From positions 26,276 through 90,275 of the forward strand of contig JAVBPA010000033.1 in NCBI GenBank assembly GCA_031549925.1: a DNA stretch of 64,000 nucleotides, written 5' to 3'. Of this stretch, positions 36,118 through 44,786 are shown piece by piece. The notes beneath the pieces are model-generated. The model did not search any database and was not told where the DNA came from. It saw nothing but the letters and a program-made list of their open reading frames with translations. The stretch's first letter is position 1. Each line of letters starts with the position of its first letter. Source of the stretch: JAVBPA01 sp031549925 (GTDB lineage Bacteria; Bacillota; Clostridia; Oscillospirales; CAG-272). Made by a program: the position numbers and the translations under genes.

Positions 36118-36861
36118 CTAGTAATTATCAATATGACTGCGCTGTATAGCTCCGAAAATTCTGTGTTTTAAACCCCGGTATACAGAGTCAGACTCTAAAT
36201 TGCGGAGCAGTTTTTTTATTTTTTCCCTTTCGGTATGACCATCCTCTGGACATACGCTTTTTATTTGAGGTATATTTTGATTTTTCGAAACGAAATGTTT
36301 AATTTCTTTTTCCGGAGTATAAACAAGCGGACGTATCATCGTAATATCTTTGCGGCTCAGGTATGTCATCGGAGCAAATGTTCCGATTCTTCCTTCGTGA
36401 AATAAATTCAGCATAAAAGTTTCGACAACATCGTCAAAATGATGACCCAAAGCCAATTTATTGCAGCCAAGAGCCACAACTGCGTCGTGTAAAGCGCCTC
36501 GTCTCATACGGGAACATAAAGAACACGGGTTTGATTCTTTTCTTATGTTAAATATTATTTCGGCAAGCTGAGTTTTTATGATTTTATAAGGAATCGATAT
36601 TTCATCGCAATATTGTTTCATCGGTTCAAAATCCATTTCGCCTATTCCGGCTGATCCGAAACCCATGTCTATAGTAACGGCGAATAAATCGAATTTTTTG
36701 GGGTAAAACATTCGCATAGCTTCGAGAACACAAAGTAAAGTTCCTGAATCCTTGCCTCCCGAAATTCCGACCGCAATACGGTCTCCTTCTTCTATCATTT
36801 GATAATCGTCAATTGCTCTGCGTGAATAACTGAGAAGACGTCGTATATCGTTATATTTCAT
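36118..36861 (-). CDS. ttcA: tRNA 2-thiocytidine synthetase TtcA-like PP-loop ATPase
   Basis: 247 residues. PP-loop GISGGKDSG (32-40) activates the base by adenylation; C113 and C116 (NPCSLC) plus C204 (SVCPEDG) are the Fe-S cluster ligands of TtcA. Together they mark the TtcA/TtuA group, thiolating C32 (or a related position) in tRNA. GHHFDDVVETF (139-149) is the second family signature. It stands alone, divergent from an amidase gene. TtuA-type alternatives usually carry extra zinc fingers, which are absent here. Confidence 0.92.
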   Translation of the reverse strand: MKYNDIRRLLSYSRRAIDDYQMIEEGDRIAVGISGGKDSGTLLCVLEAMRMFYPKKFDLFAVTIDMGFGSAGIGEMDFEPMKQYCDEISIPYKIIKTQLAEIIFNIRKESNPCSLCSRMRRGALHDAVVALGCNKLALGHHFDDVVETFMLNLFHEGRIGTFAPMTYLSRKDITMIRPLVYTPEKEIKHFVSKNQNIPQIKSVCPEDGHTEREKIKKLLRNLESDSVYRGLKHRIFGAIQRSHIDNY

Positions 36862-37118
36862 TTATAATATCCGTCCCGGCGGTAATAAAATAAAAATAGA
36901 AGCATATATTTTACAGTAGAACAACTTTAAAATTTACCAAAAAAAGCTTTATTGTATACATTTCGGCAAATAAAAAACGGGAATATTATTACGGCTTTTA
37001 TTTGCGTTTATGAAGCGGAGCTTATTTATTTTTATCAAACGGATTATTTTAAAGTTGGATTGCTGTTTTTTATATAAAGTAATTAATATTATTAATAATA
37101 AGTTTAGGTGGTAGAATA

Positions 37119-37676
37119 ATGCCGGTAAAAATATATCTTGATGCGGGACATAATCCCGTAAATCCTAACGCGGGAGCCGAAGCAAGAGGCATACGCGAGC
37201 AGGATGTTACATTCGATATTACTTTAAGAACCGCGGTATTGCTTGATACAAACCCGAATTATGAAGTGCGTCTTTCACGTCCGACCCCTGATATTATTTT
37301 GGGAACGAACAATGTGACGAGTTTAGCGGCGCGGACAAATGACGCAAATTCCTGGGGCGCCGATTATTTTATTAGTATACATACAAATACATCGTCATTC
37401 GAAACGGCTACGGGAAGCGAATGTTTTGTTTATTCGGTAAACAGTCCGGCTTACGGACTGGCGGAATCAATACTGACAGCACTTAACGAATCCACGGGAC
37501 TTCCCACAAGGGGAGTTTTTACAAGACCATCTTTGTATGTATTAAGAAAAACCAATATGCCGGCAGTACTTGTTGAACTTGGATTTATAACTAATCCATA
37601 CGATTCTGCGCTTTTAACGACACAACCCGAACTCTTTTCACGCGGGCTTTATGACGGAATCATAGCTTATACATAA
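37119..37676 (+). CDS. N-acetylmuramoyl-L-alanine amidase (Amidase_3), leaderless
   Basis: 185 residues, only the catalytic domain. Zinc ligands H11 (DAGHNP), E27 (IREQDV) and H88 (FISIHTN) and catalytic E153 (VLVELGF) are all present. It cleaves the amide between MurNAc and the stem peptide. There is no signal peptide and no wall-binding domain, which fits a mother-cell-lysis enzyme of the CwlC type in a spore former, or an endolysin; no holin or phage genes are nearby. Good ribosome site AGGTGG. Confidence 0.92.
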   Translation: MPVKIYLDAGHNPVNPNAGAEARGIREQDVTFDITLRTAVLLDTNPNYEVRLSRPTPDIILGTNNVTSLAARTNDANSWGADYFISIHTNTSSFETATGSECFVYSVNSPAYGLAESILTALNESTGLPTRGVFTRPSLYVLRKTNMPAVLVELGFITNPYDSALLTTQPELFSRGLYDGIIAYT

Positions 37677-37690
37677 ATCAATCGTATAAT

Positions 37691-38554
37691 TTAGTATACT
37701 ATTTCGCTTATTATTTCATAGGGGACTTTATTTTTTTCTGCGTATTTCTGTGCCGTGCTTCCTTTTGTTGTGTAGATTTTCGCATTAGGTGAATTGTAAA
37801 ACAATCCTTCTCCGATTTCGGTAACTGTTGAAGGAATATACAGAGCGGTTAGGGAAGAACAAGCAGAATAAGCATATTCACTTATTTTTTTTATCTGCGG
37901 CGGTATTTTTACTTCTGTCAGAGCGGTGCAGCCGTAAAACATACGCGCGGTTATTTCTGTTGTGCTGGAAGCGAATACCACACTTTTCAAATTAGTACAT
38001 CCTGAAAAAATATAATCTCCAGCCCGTATAATGTTTTCCGGAATAACAATCGTTTCAATTTGCGTGTCGGCAAGCGAATATTTTCCGAAATTTTCGAGTA
38101 CCGCCGGAAGAACCACTTCTTTTAGCCCGCTTCCGCGAAGCGCTTCCAAACCAAAAGCCTTTACGCCGGGCATATTAAGAACCGTTAAGTTTTCGCATTT
38201 CGCGAAGGCTTTGTTGTCAATGTTTAAAACGGTCATAGGCAGAGTTACCGATGTAATGGTTGTGTTTCCGTAAAACGCGTTTTTACCTATACTGATAACC
38301 GGAACTCCTTCATATTTTTCAGGAACCGAAACTACAGCTCCTCCGCCGGTATAAGAAGTTATTTCCGCGTAATCAGCATAAACGTTATATATAAACGCTC
38401 CGTCTGTCGAAGTTGAAACAAGCCGGGCGTTATCCGGAAGCGGCGATGTTGTGGTAACAGACGCACTTTTTTTCTCTTCATCTTTGCATGATGCGAAACT
38501 TGTAAAAACCGTAAGCAATACCAAAAAAGATATGATAATTTTTATTTTACCCAT
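37691..38554 (-). CDS. BspA-type leucine-rich-repeat lipoprotein
   Basis: 287 residues from the ATG at 38554, selected because the lipoprotein signal (MGKIK, hydrophobic core, SFASC) starts there; the frame is open up to an ATG at 38587 and the GGAGGT between them is about 15 bases from the chosen start, unusually far. Residues about 80-280 are LRR_5 repeats with the ITSVTLP, LKEVVLP, LKSVVFA, LTEVKIP and LTALYIP pattern. Such repeats mediate surface adhesion or binding. Convergent with the amidase gene, whose stop is 14 bases away. Confidence 0.85.
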   Translation of the reverse strand: MGKIKIIISFLVLLTVFTSFASCKDEEKKSASVTTTSPLPDNARLVSTSTDGAFIYNVYADYAEITSYTGGGAVVSVPEKYEGVPVISIGKNAFYGNTTITSVTLPMTVLNIDNKAFAKCENLTVLNMPGVKAFGLEALRGSGLKEVVLPAVLENFGKYSLADTQIETIVIPENIIRAGDYIFSGCTNLKSVVFASSTTEITARMFYGCTALTEVKIPPQIKKISEYAYSACSSLTALYIPSTVTEIGEGLFYNSPNAKIYTTKGSTAQKYAEKNKVPYEIISEIVY

Positions 38555-38781
38555 TATTAAATTTAAGCTACCTCCGAATAAAAACATATATAAACCGTAC
38601 TATAATGGATTCGTAATTTTTATAAAATACCGATTGTTATTATTCTACACTTTTATTTTTATTTTTTCAATAATAAACTGTAAAATAAAACAAAGCTTGT
38701 AAACATTAATGATAAAATAATTATGTGAGGCGAAAATCTTACAAATATTATGTTAAATATGGAATTATTTTTTTAAAGTAC

Positions 38782-38810
38782 TTGAAATTTTTAATATACT
38801 ATTATATAAT
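38782..38810 (+). promoter_or_regulatory. Promoter of the TRAP transporter operon
   Basis: TTGAAA at 38782-38787, a 17-base spacer, TATAAT at 38805-38810. The implied leader is about 78 bases. The rest of the 340-base gap (38555-38894) shows no further feature. Confidence 0.8.
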
Positions 38811-38894
38811 TGTAGACAACCCTAGCAAAAATTATTAATAAATAAGGAGCATCCAATAACTCTCTTATTTTGAAAGAAAGGAAAACAAAAAACT

Positions 38895-39842
38895 ATGAAA
38901 AAGATCACAGCGTTTGCATTAGTTTTGTTTATGATTTTTTCTATTGCGGCATGTACCGGTAAAAGCGGAGATCTTACTATAACAACAGGCGGAACAGGAG
39001 GATCATATTATCCTCTCGGCGGCGCAATGGCGACTATTTTTAATGATAATATAGAAGATATCAATGTTACTTCAAACTCCTCGGGCGCTTCTGTCGAAAA
39101 TGCCCGCCTGCTTAATAAGAAAGAAGCGGATTTTGCTATATTACAAAACGATGTTCTTGATTATGCATACAACGGAATAGAATTATTTAAAGATGACGAA
39201 CCTCTTAAAAATTTAGCGGCTATCGCATCATTATATCCCGAGGTTATCCAAATAGTAGTTGCGGCTGACAGCGGAATAAATTCCATTGAAGATTTAAAAG
39301 GCAAAAAAATATCGGTAGGCGACAGCGGAAGCGGAACAGAAGCAAATGCACGCCAGATACTCGATATATACGGAATTTCCTACACGGATTTCAGTGTTAA
39401 CTATCTTTCATTTGCCGAATCATCAACAGGCGTACAAAATATGACTCTTGACGGATTTTTCTGTACAGCCGGAGTTCCGAATCCCTCTATCATAGAACTC
39501 AATACCGCGCGTAAAATTAAAATACTTTCCCTTTCAAGTGATAAATCCGACGCTTTGATTGCAAAATATCCTTATTATTCGAAATATACAATTGAAAACA
39601 ACGTTTATGATAATGTTGCTCTTGCGGATACTGTTGCGGTAAAAGCTACGTTTGCCTGCCGTGCGGATCTTGATGAAACTACGGTATACAATATCACAAA
39701 GACATTATTTGAAAAACAAGCGGATCTTGCCGCAGCAAACGAAAAAGCTTCCGGCATAAGCACGGATAAAGCTCTTGACGGTGTATCAATACCCCTGCAT
39801 CCGGGAGCAGAAAAATATTATAAAGAAATCGGAATAAAATAA
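38895..39842 (+). CDS. TAXI-family TRAP transporter substrate-binding lipoprotein
   Basis: 315 residues. Lipobox cysteine at 20 (IAAC). The TAXI signature is clear: TITTGGTGGSYYPLGGAMA (28-46), VTSNSSGASVENARLL and LKGKKISVGDSGSGTEANARQIL. It binds an organic acid or amino acid (known TAXI ligands include glutamate and 2-oxoglutarate) and hands it to the ion-driven membrane subunit encoded two genes on. Ribosome site AAAGGAAA about 10 bases upstream. Confidence 0.94.
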   Translation: MKKITAFALVLFMIFSIAACTGKSGDLTITTGGTGGSYYPLGGAMATIFNDNIEDINVTSNSSGASVENARLLNKKEADFAILQNDVLDYAYNGIELFKDDEPLKNLAAIASLYPEVIQIVVAADSGINSIEDLKGKKISVGDSGSGTEANARQILDIYGISYTDFSVNYLSFAESSTGVQNMTLDGFFCTAGVPNPSIIELNTARKIKILSLSSDKSDALIAKYPYYSKYTIENNVYDNVALADTVAVKATFACRADLDETTVYNITKTLFEKQADLAAANEKASGISTDKALDGVSIPLHPGAEKYYKEIGIK

Positions 39843-39843
39843 T

Positions 39844-40389
39844 TTGGCTTCGATAAAACGGAAAACAATCCGTTCAGCGGTTATTATAATAATAATTGTT
39901 GCCATTTTTATCGCTGCTCTATCAATACCGGTGACGTCTAGAATGGTGATAATCCACGACGGCGTCACCGTATTATCATTTAATGCGGAAAATGGAAGCA
40001 AGTTTATAATTCGCTATTGTCATTCTGTTAACCGTTCCGATGTTTCGGATACAATCGAAATAACCGGAAATACATTAACCGTCCGTTCATCGCTGTTTTC
40101 ATCATTCGGAGCGGGAATTCCTGTCGCGGATGATAAAGCGGGAGAAATTATCACAGTAACAGAAGAGGGACTTTTGCTGTCGGGAATTGATATGGAATAT
40201 CCTTTTATATCGCTTTATTGCGGTTCGTTTGCCAATCACCGGATTATTGCAGAAAACCAGGAATACAATTTAAGCGATATCTTCGGCGTTTTGGAACGAA
40301 TTGAAATAAAGATCAAAAAAATAAGCATTTATAGCTATATTATGTCAAATTGGAGAAGAAATACCTATGCCAAAAATGAAGAAAAATAA
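39844..40389 (+). CDS. DUF1850 accessory protein of a TAXI TRAP transporter
   Basis: 181 residues, beginning with a TTG codon one base after the preceding stop; no ATG fits better. One N-terminal TM (about 10-30), then a small outer beta domain with YCHSVNRSDVSDTIEI and SSFGAGIP, matching the DUF1850 pattern that travels with TAXI TRAP permeases. Its role in the transporter is unknown. Its end overlaps the permease start by 23 bases. Confidence 0.82.
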   Translation: MASIKRKTIRSAVIIIIIVAIFIAALSIPVTSRMVIIHDGVTVLSFNAENGSKFIIRYCHSVNRSDVSDTIEITGNTLTVRSSLFSSFGAGIPVADDKAGEIITVTEEGLLLSGIDMEYPFISLYCGSFANHRIIAENQEYNLSDIFGVLERIEIKIKKISIYSYIMSNWRRNTYAKNEEK

Positions 40390-42622
40390 AACGGACAATA
40401 TAAAAAATAAACCGGACAAACCGGAAGTAAAAATTGATACACAGAGTATGACGGAAGAAGAAATTTCCAAATTGCAATCTCAGCTTGATGCCGAAGAAGT
40501 TTTGCGTAAATATGACCGTGAATCGGCAACACGTGATAAACTTCCGAAACCTCTTACCTTTATTATTGGGATTATTCTCGCGGTTTTTTCAGTATTCCAG
40601 CTTTATACAACGGTATTTACAATTCCGTCCCGCCTTTTAAGGGTATTTCATCTTTTATTTGTATTGGTTTCTGTCTTTTTATTATATCCTGCCGCAAAGA
40701 ACGGCCGGCGTGACCGTGTTCCGTGGTATGACTGGTGTCTTATCGGAATAACTTTGATTGTTATGCTTTATATTCCGCTGCGGTATGATTATGTTATATC
40801 AAATATAGGTAACTATGGAATAATTGAGACAATCATCGGTGTTGCCGGTATATTGCTTGTTGTAGAAGCATGCCGGAGATGCGTCGGTATTCCGATAATA
40901 ATAGTTGTAGGTGCGTTTTTGTTATATTCTTTATTCGGTAATCTGGTTCCCGGAACATTTGGACACCGCGGATATTCGTTTGCCAGAGTTGCGAGCCACA
41001 TGTTCTTTACGACAGAAGGAATATTCGGAACTCCGCTGGGAGTATGCGCTACATTCATCTTTCTTTTTATTTTATTCGGAGCTTTTTTGGAAAAAACCGG
41101 TGTTGGAAAATTATTCATTGATTTTTCGAACGCAATTGCGGGTAAATATTCCGGAGGTCCCGCTAAAGTAGCCGTTATCGCAAGCGCTTTGCAGGGAACA
41201 GTATCAGGTTCTTCCGTCGCAAATACTGTAGGAACAGGATCTTTTACCATCCCCTCAATGATTAAACTTGGATATAAGCGTGAATTTGCGGGGGCAGTGG
41301 AAGCTGCCGCTTCTACGGGAGGACAAATAATGCCGCCCATAATGGGAGCTGCCGCTTTCTTAATGTCGGAAATAACAGGATATAAATACAGTGAAATTAT
41401 ATTGGCGGCAATAATACCGGCTATATTATATTTTACCGGGGTTTTGATTTCTGTTCATCACGAAGCTAAAAAAAATAATTTGACAGGTATGCCCAAAGAC
41501 ACGATCCCGGGTTTTATTTCAATTATACGCGAGAGAGGACATTTGATTCTTCCGCTTGTGTTTATAATATATATCCTTTCTATAGGGATGACACCGGCTT
41601 ATGCGGCTCTCGGAGCAATACTAACTGCTCTTATGACATACAGTTTAAAATATTGGTCTTTTATTCCATCAATTTTCATTGTGATCGGCTTCCAAATTGG
41701 AATGAAAATTCAGATGTGTTCTCTTATAGCAATTGGAATATGGTTTTTTATTTGTATAATTCGTATGATTGTTACAGGGAAAAATGTTTCCGGTTCTGCA
41801 GTTTCTTTTTCGAATTCGATGAAAGCTTCTGTTAACAAAGGACTTGGTTTTCCTCCTTCGGAAATTTATGAAGCGTTAAAAACCGGAGCTAAAGGTGTTC
41901 TTGCGGTTGCGGTCGCTTGTGCTATGGCAGGTATGATTGTGGGTTCGGTTACTCTTACCGGATTGGGAATGAAATTTGCGACAGGGCTCGCAAGTCTTGC
42001 AGGCGGTAATTTATATTTAATGCTGTTCTTTACCATGCTTGCTTCTCTTGTACTGGGAATGGGTGTTCCTACGACAGCCAATTACCTGATAACATCAACG
42101 ATATGCGCTCCGGCTATAATATCTATGCTCGTAAATATGGGGAATCTTGACGCTCCCACTAAAGCAATAACAATAAGCGCGCACTTGTTTGTTTTCTATT
42201 TCGGAATAGTTGCGGATATAACACCTCCCGTCGCTTTGGCGGCAATGGCGGGGGCTGCCATTGCTAAGGGCAATCCTTTTAAAACCGGTGTAAACTCCAC
42301 CAAAATAGCAATAGCCGCTTTCATTGTACCTTATATTTTTGTATTAAATCCTCAAATGCTTATGATTGATACCACACCTTTAGAGGTTATTTCGGTAATA
42401 ATTACATCGGTTGTCGGTATGTATGCGCTTTCAGGAGGACTCACTGGATTTATAATAGATAATAATAAATGGTATGAAACTATCTTGCTTATAGGCGGAG
42501 GACTCGCTTTGATACAACCTGGTATTATAACCGATATCATTGGTTTTTCCTGCGCAGCAGCAGTTATATTACTTCAATATTTCAGAAAAAAGGCAAAGAA
42601 TACAAAAAAGATAATAGCTTGA
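40367..42622 (+). CDS. TRAP transporter fused DctQM-type permease
   Basis: 751 residues. A charged cytoplasmic N terminus (1-62), a four-TM small-subunit part (about 65-200), then the large DctM-like part with GTVSGSSVANTVGTGSFTIP (about 278-297), STGGQIMPPIMGAAAF and GMGVPTTANY. Na+-driven uptake with the TAXI binding protein two genes upstream. GGAGAAG lies 8 bases before the ATG. The gene ends the operon. Confidence 0.94.
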   Translation: MPKMKKNKTDNIKNKPDKPEVKIDTQSMTEEEISKLQSQLDAEEVLRKYDRESATRDKLPKPLTFIIGIILAVFSVFQLYTTVFTIPSRLLRVFHLLFVLVSVFLLYPAAKNGRRDRVPWYDWCLIGITLIVMLYIPLRYDYVISNIGNYGIIETIIGVAGILLVVEACRRCVGIPIIIVVGAFLLYSLFGNLVPGTFGHRGYSFARVASHMFFTTEGIFGTPLGVCATFIFLFILFGAFLEKTGVGKLFIDFSNAIAGKYSGGPAKVAVIASALQGTVSGSSVANTVGTGSFTIPSMIKLGYKREFAGAVEAAASTGGQIMPPIMGAAAFLMSEITGYKYSEIILAAIIPAILYFTGVLISVHHEAKKNNLTGMPKDTIPGFISIIRERGHLILPLVFIIYILSIGMTPAYAALGAILTALMTYSLKYWSFIPSIFIVIGFQIGMKIQMCSLIAIGIWFFICIIRMIVTGKNVSGSAVSFSNSMKASVNKGLGFPPSEIYEALKTGAKGVLAVAVACAMAGMIVGSVTLTGLGMKFATGLASLAGGNLYLMLFFTMLASLVLGMGVPTTANYLITSTICAPAIISMLVNMGNLDAPTKAITISAHLFVFYFGIVADITPPVALAAMAGAAIAKGNPFKTGVNSTKIAIAAFIVPYIFVLNPQMLMIDTTPLEVISVIITSVVGMYALSGGLTGFIIDNNKWYETILLIGGGLALIQPGIITDIIGFSCAAAVILLQYFRKKAKNTKKIIA

Positions 42623-42714
42623 TTTATTATTTAACAGCTTTATTTTTATAAATAATTCCACTATAACAGAAAGCAGGTATATTAAAAATTAAATAAAAAG
42701 GCAGGTAAAAAATT

Positions 42715-44157
42715 ATGTACAAAAAAGTTACGGCTGTTTTTATAATATTAGTAATGCTTTACTTAACTGTTTCTGGTTGTGCTGATAATAAAAAAGAGCA
42801 GTTACAGCAAAGCACAGTCGCGGAAGAATCGGGGCAATCTGAAATATTGTCAGATAATCTTCCGGAATTTAATTTCGAAGAACACACATTTAAAATTTTG
42901 GTTCGTAATTCCGATGAATCCGTATCCGATGTTTGGGCAGAAGAATCAAGCGGTGATTTGATGGAAAACGCTATATACAACCGAAATTTAAAAATAAGTG
43001 AGCGTTTTAATATATCCATCGAAGCTATTAGAAGTTCACATGATAATTATGAAACAGATGCTTTGAAATTGATTTTAGCAAACGATGATGTTTATGATTT
43101 AATTTGTCCTCATGCCCGGGCCGCATTTGTATACGCAATGGAGAGAACTTTGCTCGAATGGAATACAGAGCTTGAATATGTTGATCTTGATAAACCTTGG
43201 TGGGCGCAGGATGCGAAGGAAAATTTATCTGTTGCCGGAAAGCTATATTGTATGACGGGAGATATAAGCTTCGTAAACTTCGGTATGGCAACATGTATGG
43301 TTTTTAACAAGAATTTATTCGCAAATTCTAATATAGCAGCTCCGTATGACGATGTACGCAGTAATAAATGGACTTTTGACAAATTCAACGAAACTATAAA
43401 AATGGGTTTTATAGACTTAAACGGAAACGGTAAAACGGATATTGAAGTGGATCAATTCGGATATATGACCGGTTGGTGGGGAGGTCCGATACAAGTTTTA
43501 TACAGTGCAAACGAACGTACCGTTAAAAAAGATGAATCTGACATACCTTATCTGTCTTTAAACAATGAGCGTGTTATAGATTTGTATGAAAAATATTTTA
43601 ATATGGTCAGCAATGATTACGCATACCAAATAGTCTCCGATTCCAGCGATGAGGCAAAAAACGCATTTAAATCAAACAAATTGTTAATATGGGATATTGT
43701 TTTTCGGGATATTATATCTTTACGTGATATGGAAGTTGATTTTGGTATTATTCCTTGGCCGATGTATGATGAATCTGTCGGAAAATATTATAGTAATGTA
43801 AATGCTTTCAGCCCTCTGTATATCGTTCCGGTTACAGCTTCTGATCCGAGCCGCACAAGCGTTATACTTGAGGCATTGGCTTTTGAAAGTCATATTTCAG
43901 TTATTCCTACATACTATGAAACAGCTTTGAAAACAAAACATACGCGGGATAATGAATCTGCCGATATGCTTGATATCATAAAAGACGGAAAACTCTACGA
44001 TTTCGGCTATTATACTGATGCCGTCGGTATATTTAGCAGTACAGGCAGGCTTTTGGCGGAGATGACTTCAAAAGATTTTGCATCTTTTTATTCGAAAAAT
44101 GAAAGAGCTTCACTAAAAACACTAGAAAAATTCGTGAAAATATTCACAAATGAATAA
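42715..44157 (+). CDS. Orphan extracellular solute-binding lipoprotein, copy 3
   Basis: 480 residues. Lipobox cysteine at 22 (VSGC). Calcium-type loop DLNGNGKTDIEVD at 234-246, KPWWA near 160 and YNRNLKISERFN near 90 match the proteins at 21965 and 34319. No sugar ABC permease is linked; the preceding TRAP operon already has its own TAXI binding protein, so no partnership is assumed. Ribosome site AGGCAGG. Confidence 0.87.
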   Translation: MYKKVTAVFIILVMLYLTVSGCADNKKEQLQQSTVAEESGQSEILSDNLPEFNFEEHTFKILVRNSDESVSDVWAEESSGDLMENAIYNRNLKISERFNISIEAIRSSHDNYETDALKLILANDDVYDLICPHARAAFVYAMERTLLEWNTELEYVDLDKPWWAQDAKENLSVAGKLYCMTGDISFVNFGMATCMVFNKNLFANSNIAAPYDDVRSNKWTFDKFNETIKMGFIDLNGNGKTDIEVDQFGYMTGWWGGPIQVLYSANERTVKKDESDIPYLSLNNERVIDLYEKYFNMVSNDYAYQIVSDSSDEAKNAFKSNKLLIWDIVFRDIISLRDMEVDFGIIPWPMYDESVGKYYSNVNAFSPLYIVPVTASDPSRTSVILEALAFESHISVIPTYYETALKTKHTRDNESADMLDIIKDGKLYDFGYYTDAVGIFSSTGRLLAEMTSKDFASFYSKNERASLKTLEKFVKIFTNE

Positions 44158-44207
44158 AAAATAAGGTTTTAACAAAGTTTACACAAATAATAAAACTTAA
44201 AAAACAT

Positions 44208-44243
44208 GCTGCGGTAATTTGTATTTTACCGCAGCTTTTTTTA
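44208..44243 (+). terminator. Terminator after binding protein copy 3
   Basis: Ten-bp stem GCTGCGGTAA (44208-44217) with TTACCGCAGC (44226-44235), 8-base loop, seven T. Confidence 0.9.
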
Positions 44244-44372
44244 GCTTTTCCGATAGCAGTATAAAGGGGAAAATTTACAAATTAATTTGATGTAAAGAAT
44301 AAGAAACGGAATATATTTTTTATAATGAAATATCTATAGCTGAATTTTTGTTATTAAAAATCATTTTTTCTA

Positions 44373-44401
44373 TTGACATAAGTAGATAATCTATGTATAA
44401 T
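44373..44401 (+). promoter_or_regulatory. Consensus promoter of the padR operon
   Basis: TTGACA at 44373-44378, a 17-base spacer, TATAAT at 44396-44401. The spacer is almost entirely occupied by the first operator copy. Confidence 0.9.
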
Positions 44402-44425
44402 GATAAGTAGATAATCTACGTATAA
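44379..44425 (+). promoter_or_regulatory. Tandem PadR operator
   Basis: A 22-bp element (TAAGTAGATAATCTAyGTATAA) occurs at 44379-44400 and 44404-44425, differing only at the C/T position. Each holds an inverted repeat TAGAT-AATCTA. One copy covers the -35/-10 spacer and the other the transcription start, so binding of the PadR product would block transcription. Autoregulation is inferred from position. Confidence 0.75.
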
Positions 44426-44438
44426 AGAGGTAATAAAT

Positions 44439-44786
44439 ATGGCTAAAGAAAATAATGCGGCGTCTGGAAACATATCAATGTTAATATTAAAATTGCTCGA
44501 AGAAAAAGATATGTACGGCTATCAGATTATAGAAGAGCTCGCCCGCCGGTCGGAAAATGTTTTTCATTTAAAAACAGGAACTCTGTATCCGATTTTGCAT
44601 AACCTTGAAAACGAAGGAATAGTTCTTTCTTACGAAGAAAATGCCGATAATCAGCGTGTGCGGAGATATTATCAATTAACAAGTCATGGCAGGGGACTGC
44701 TTGCAAAAAAGCAATTTGAATGGAGAGAATATACAAAAGCCGTAAACAGGATAATGGAAAGAGGTACAAATTATGTTCTCGCATGA
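44439..44786 (+). CDS. PadR family transcriptional regulator
   Basis: 115 residues, the short PadR type. Winged helix with MYGYQIIEELARRS (27-40) and the wing LKTGTLYPILHNLENEGIV (45-63), then a C-terminal dimer helix. These repressors control membrane or drug-response genes and are often autoregulated. Its stop lies 14 bases inside the next gene, so the pair is coupled. The tandem palindromes upstream are its likely operator. Confidence 0.93.
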   Translation: MAKENNAASGNISMLILKLLEEKDMYGYQIIEELARRSENVFHLKTGTLYPILHNLENEGIVLSYEENADNQRVRRYYQLTSHGRGLLAKKQFEWREYTKAVNRIMERGTNYVLA

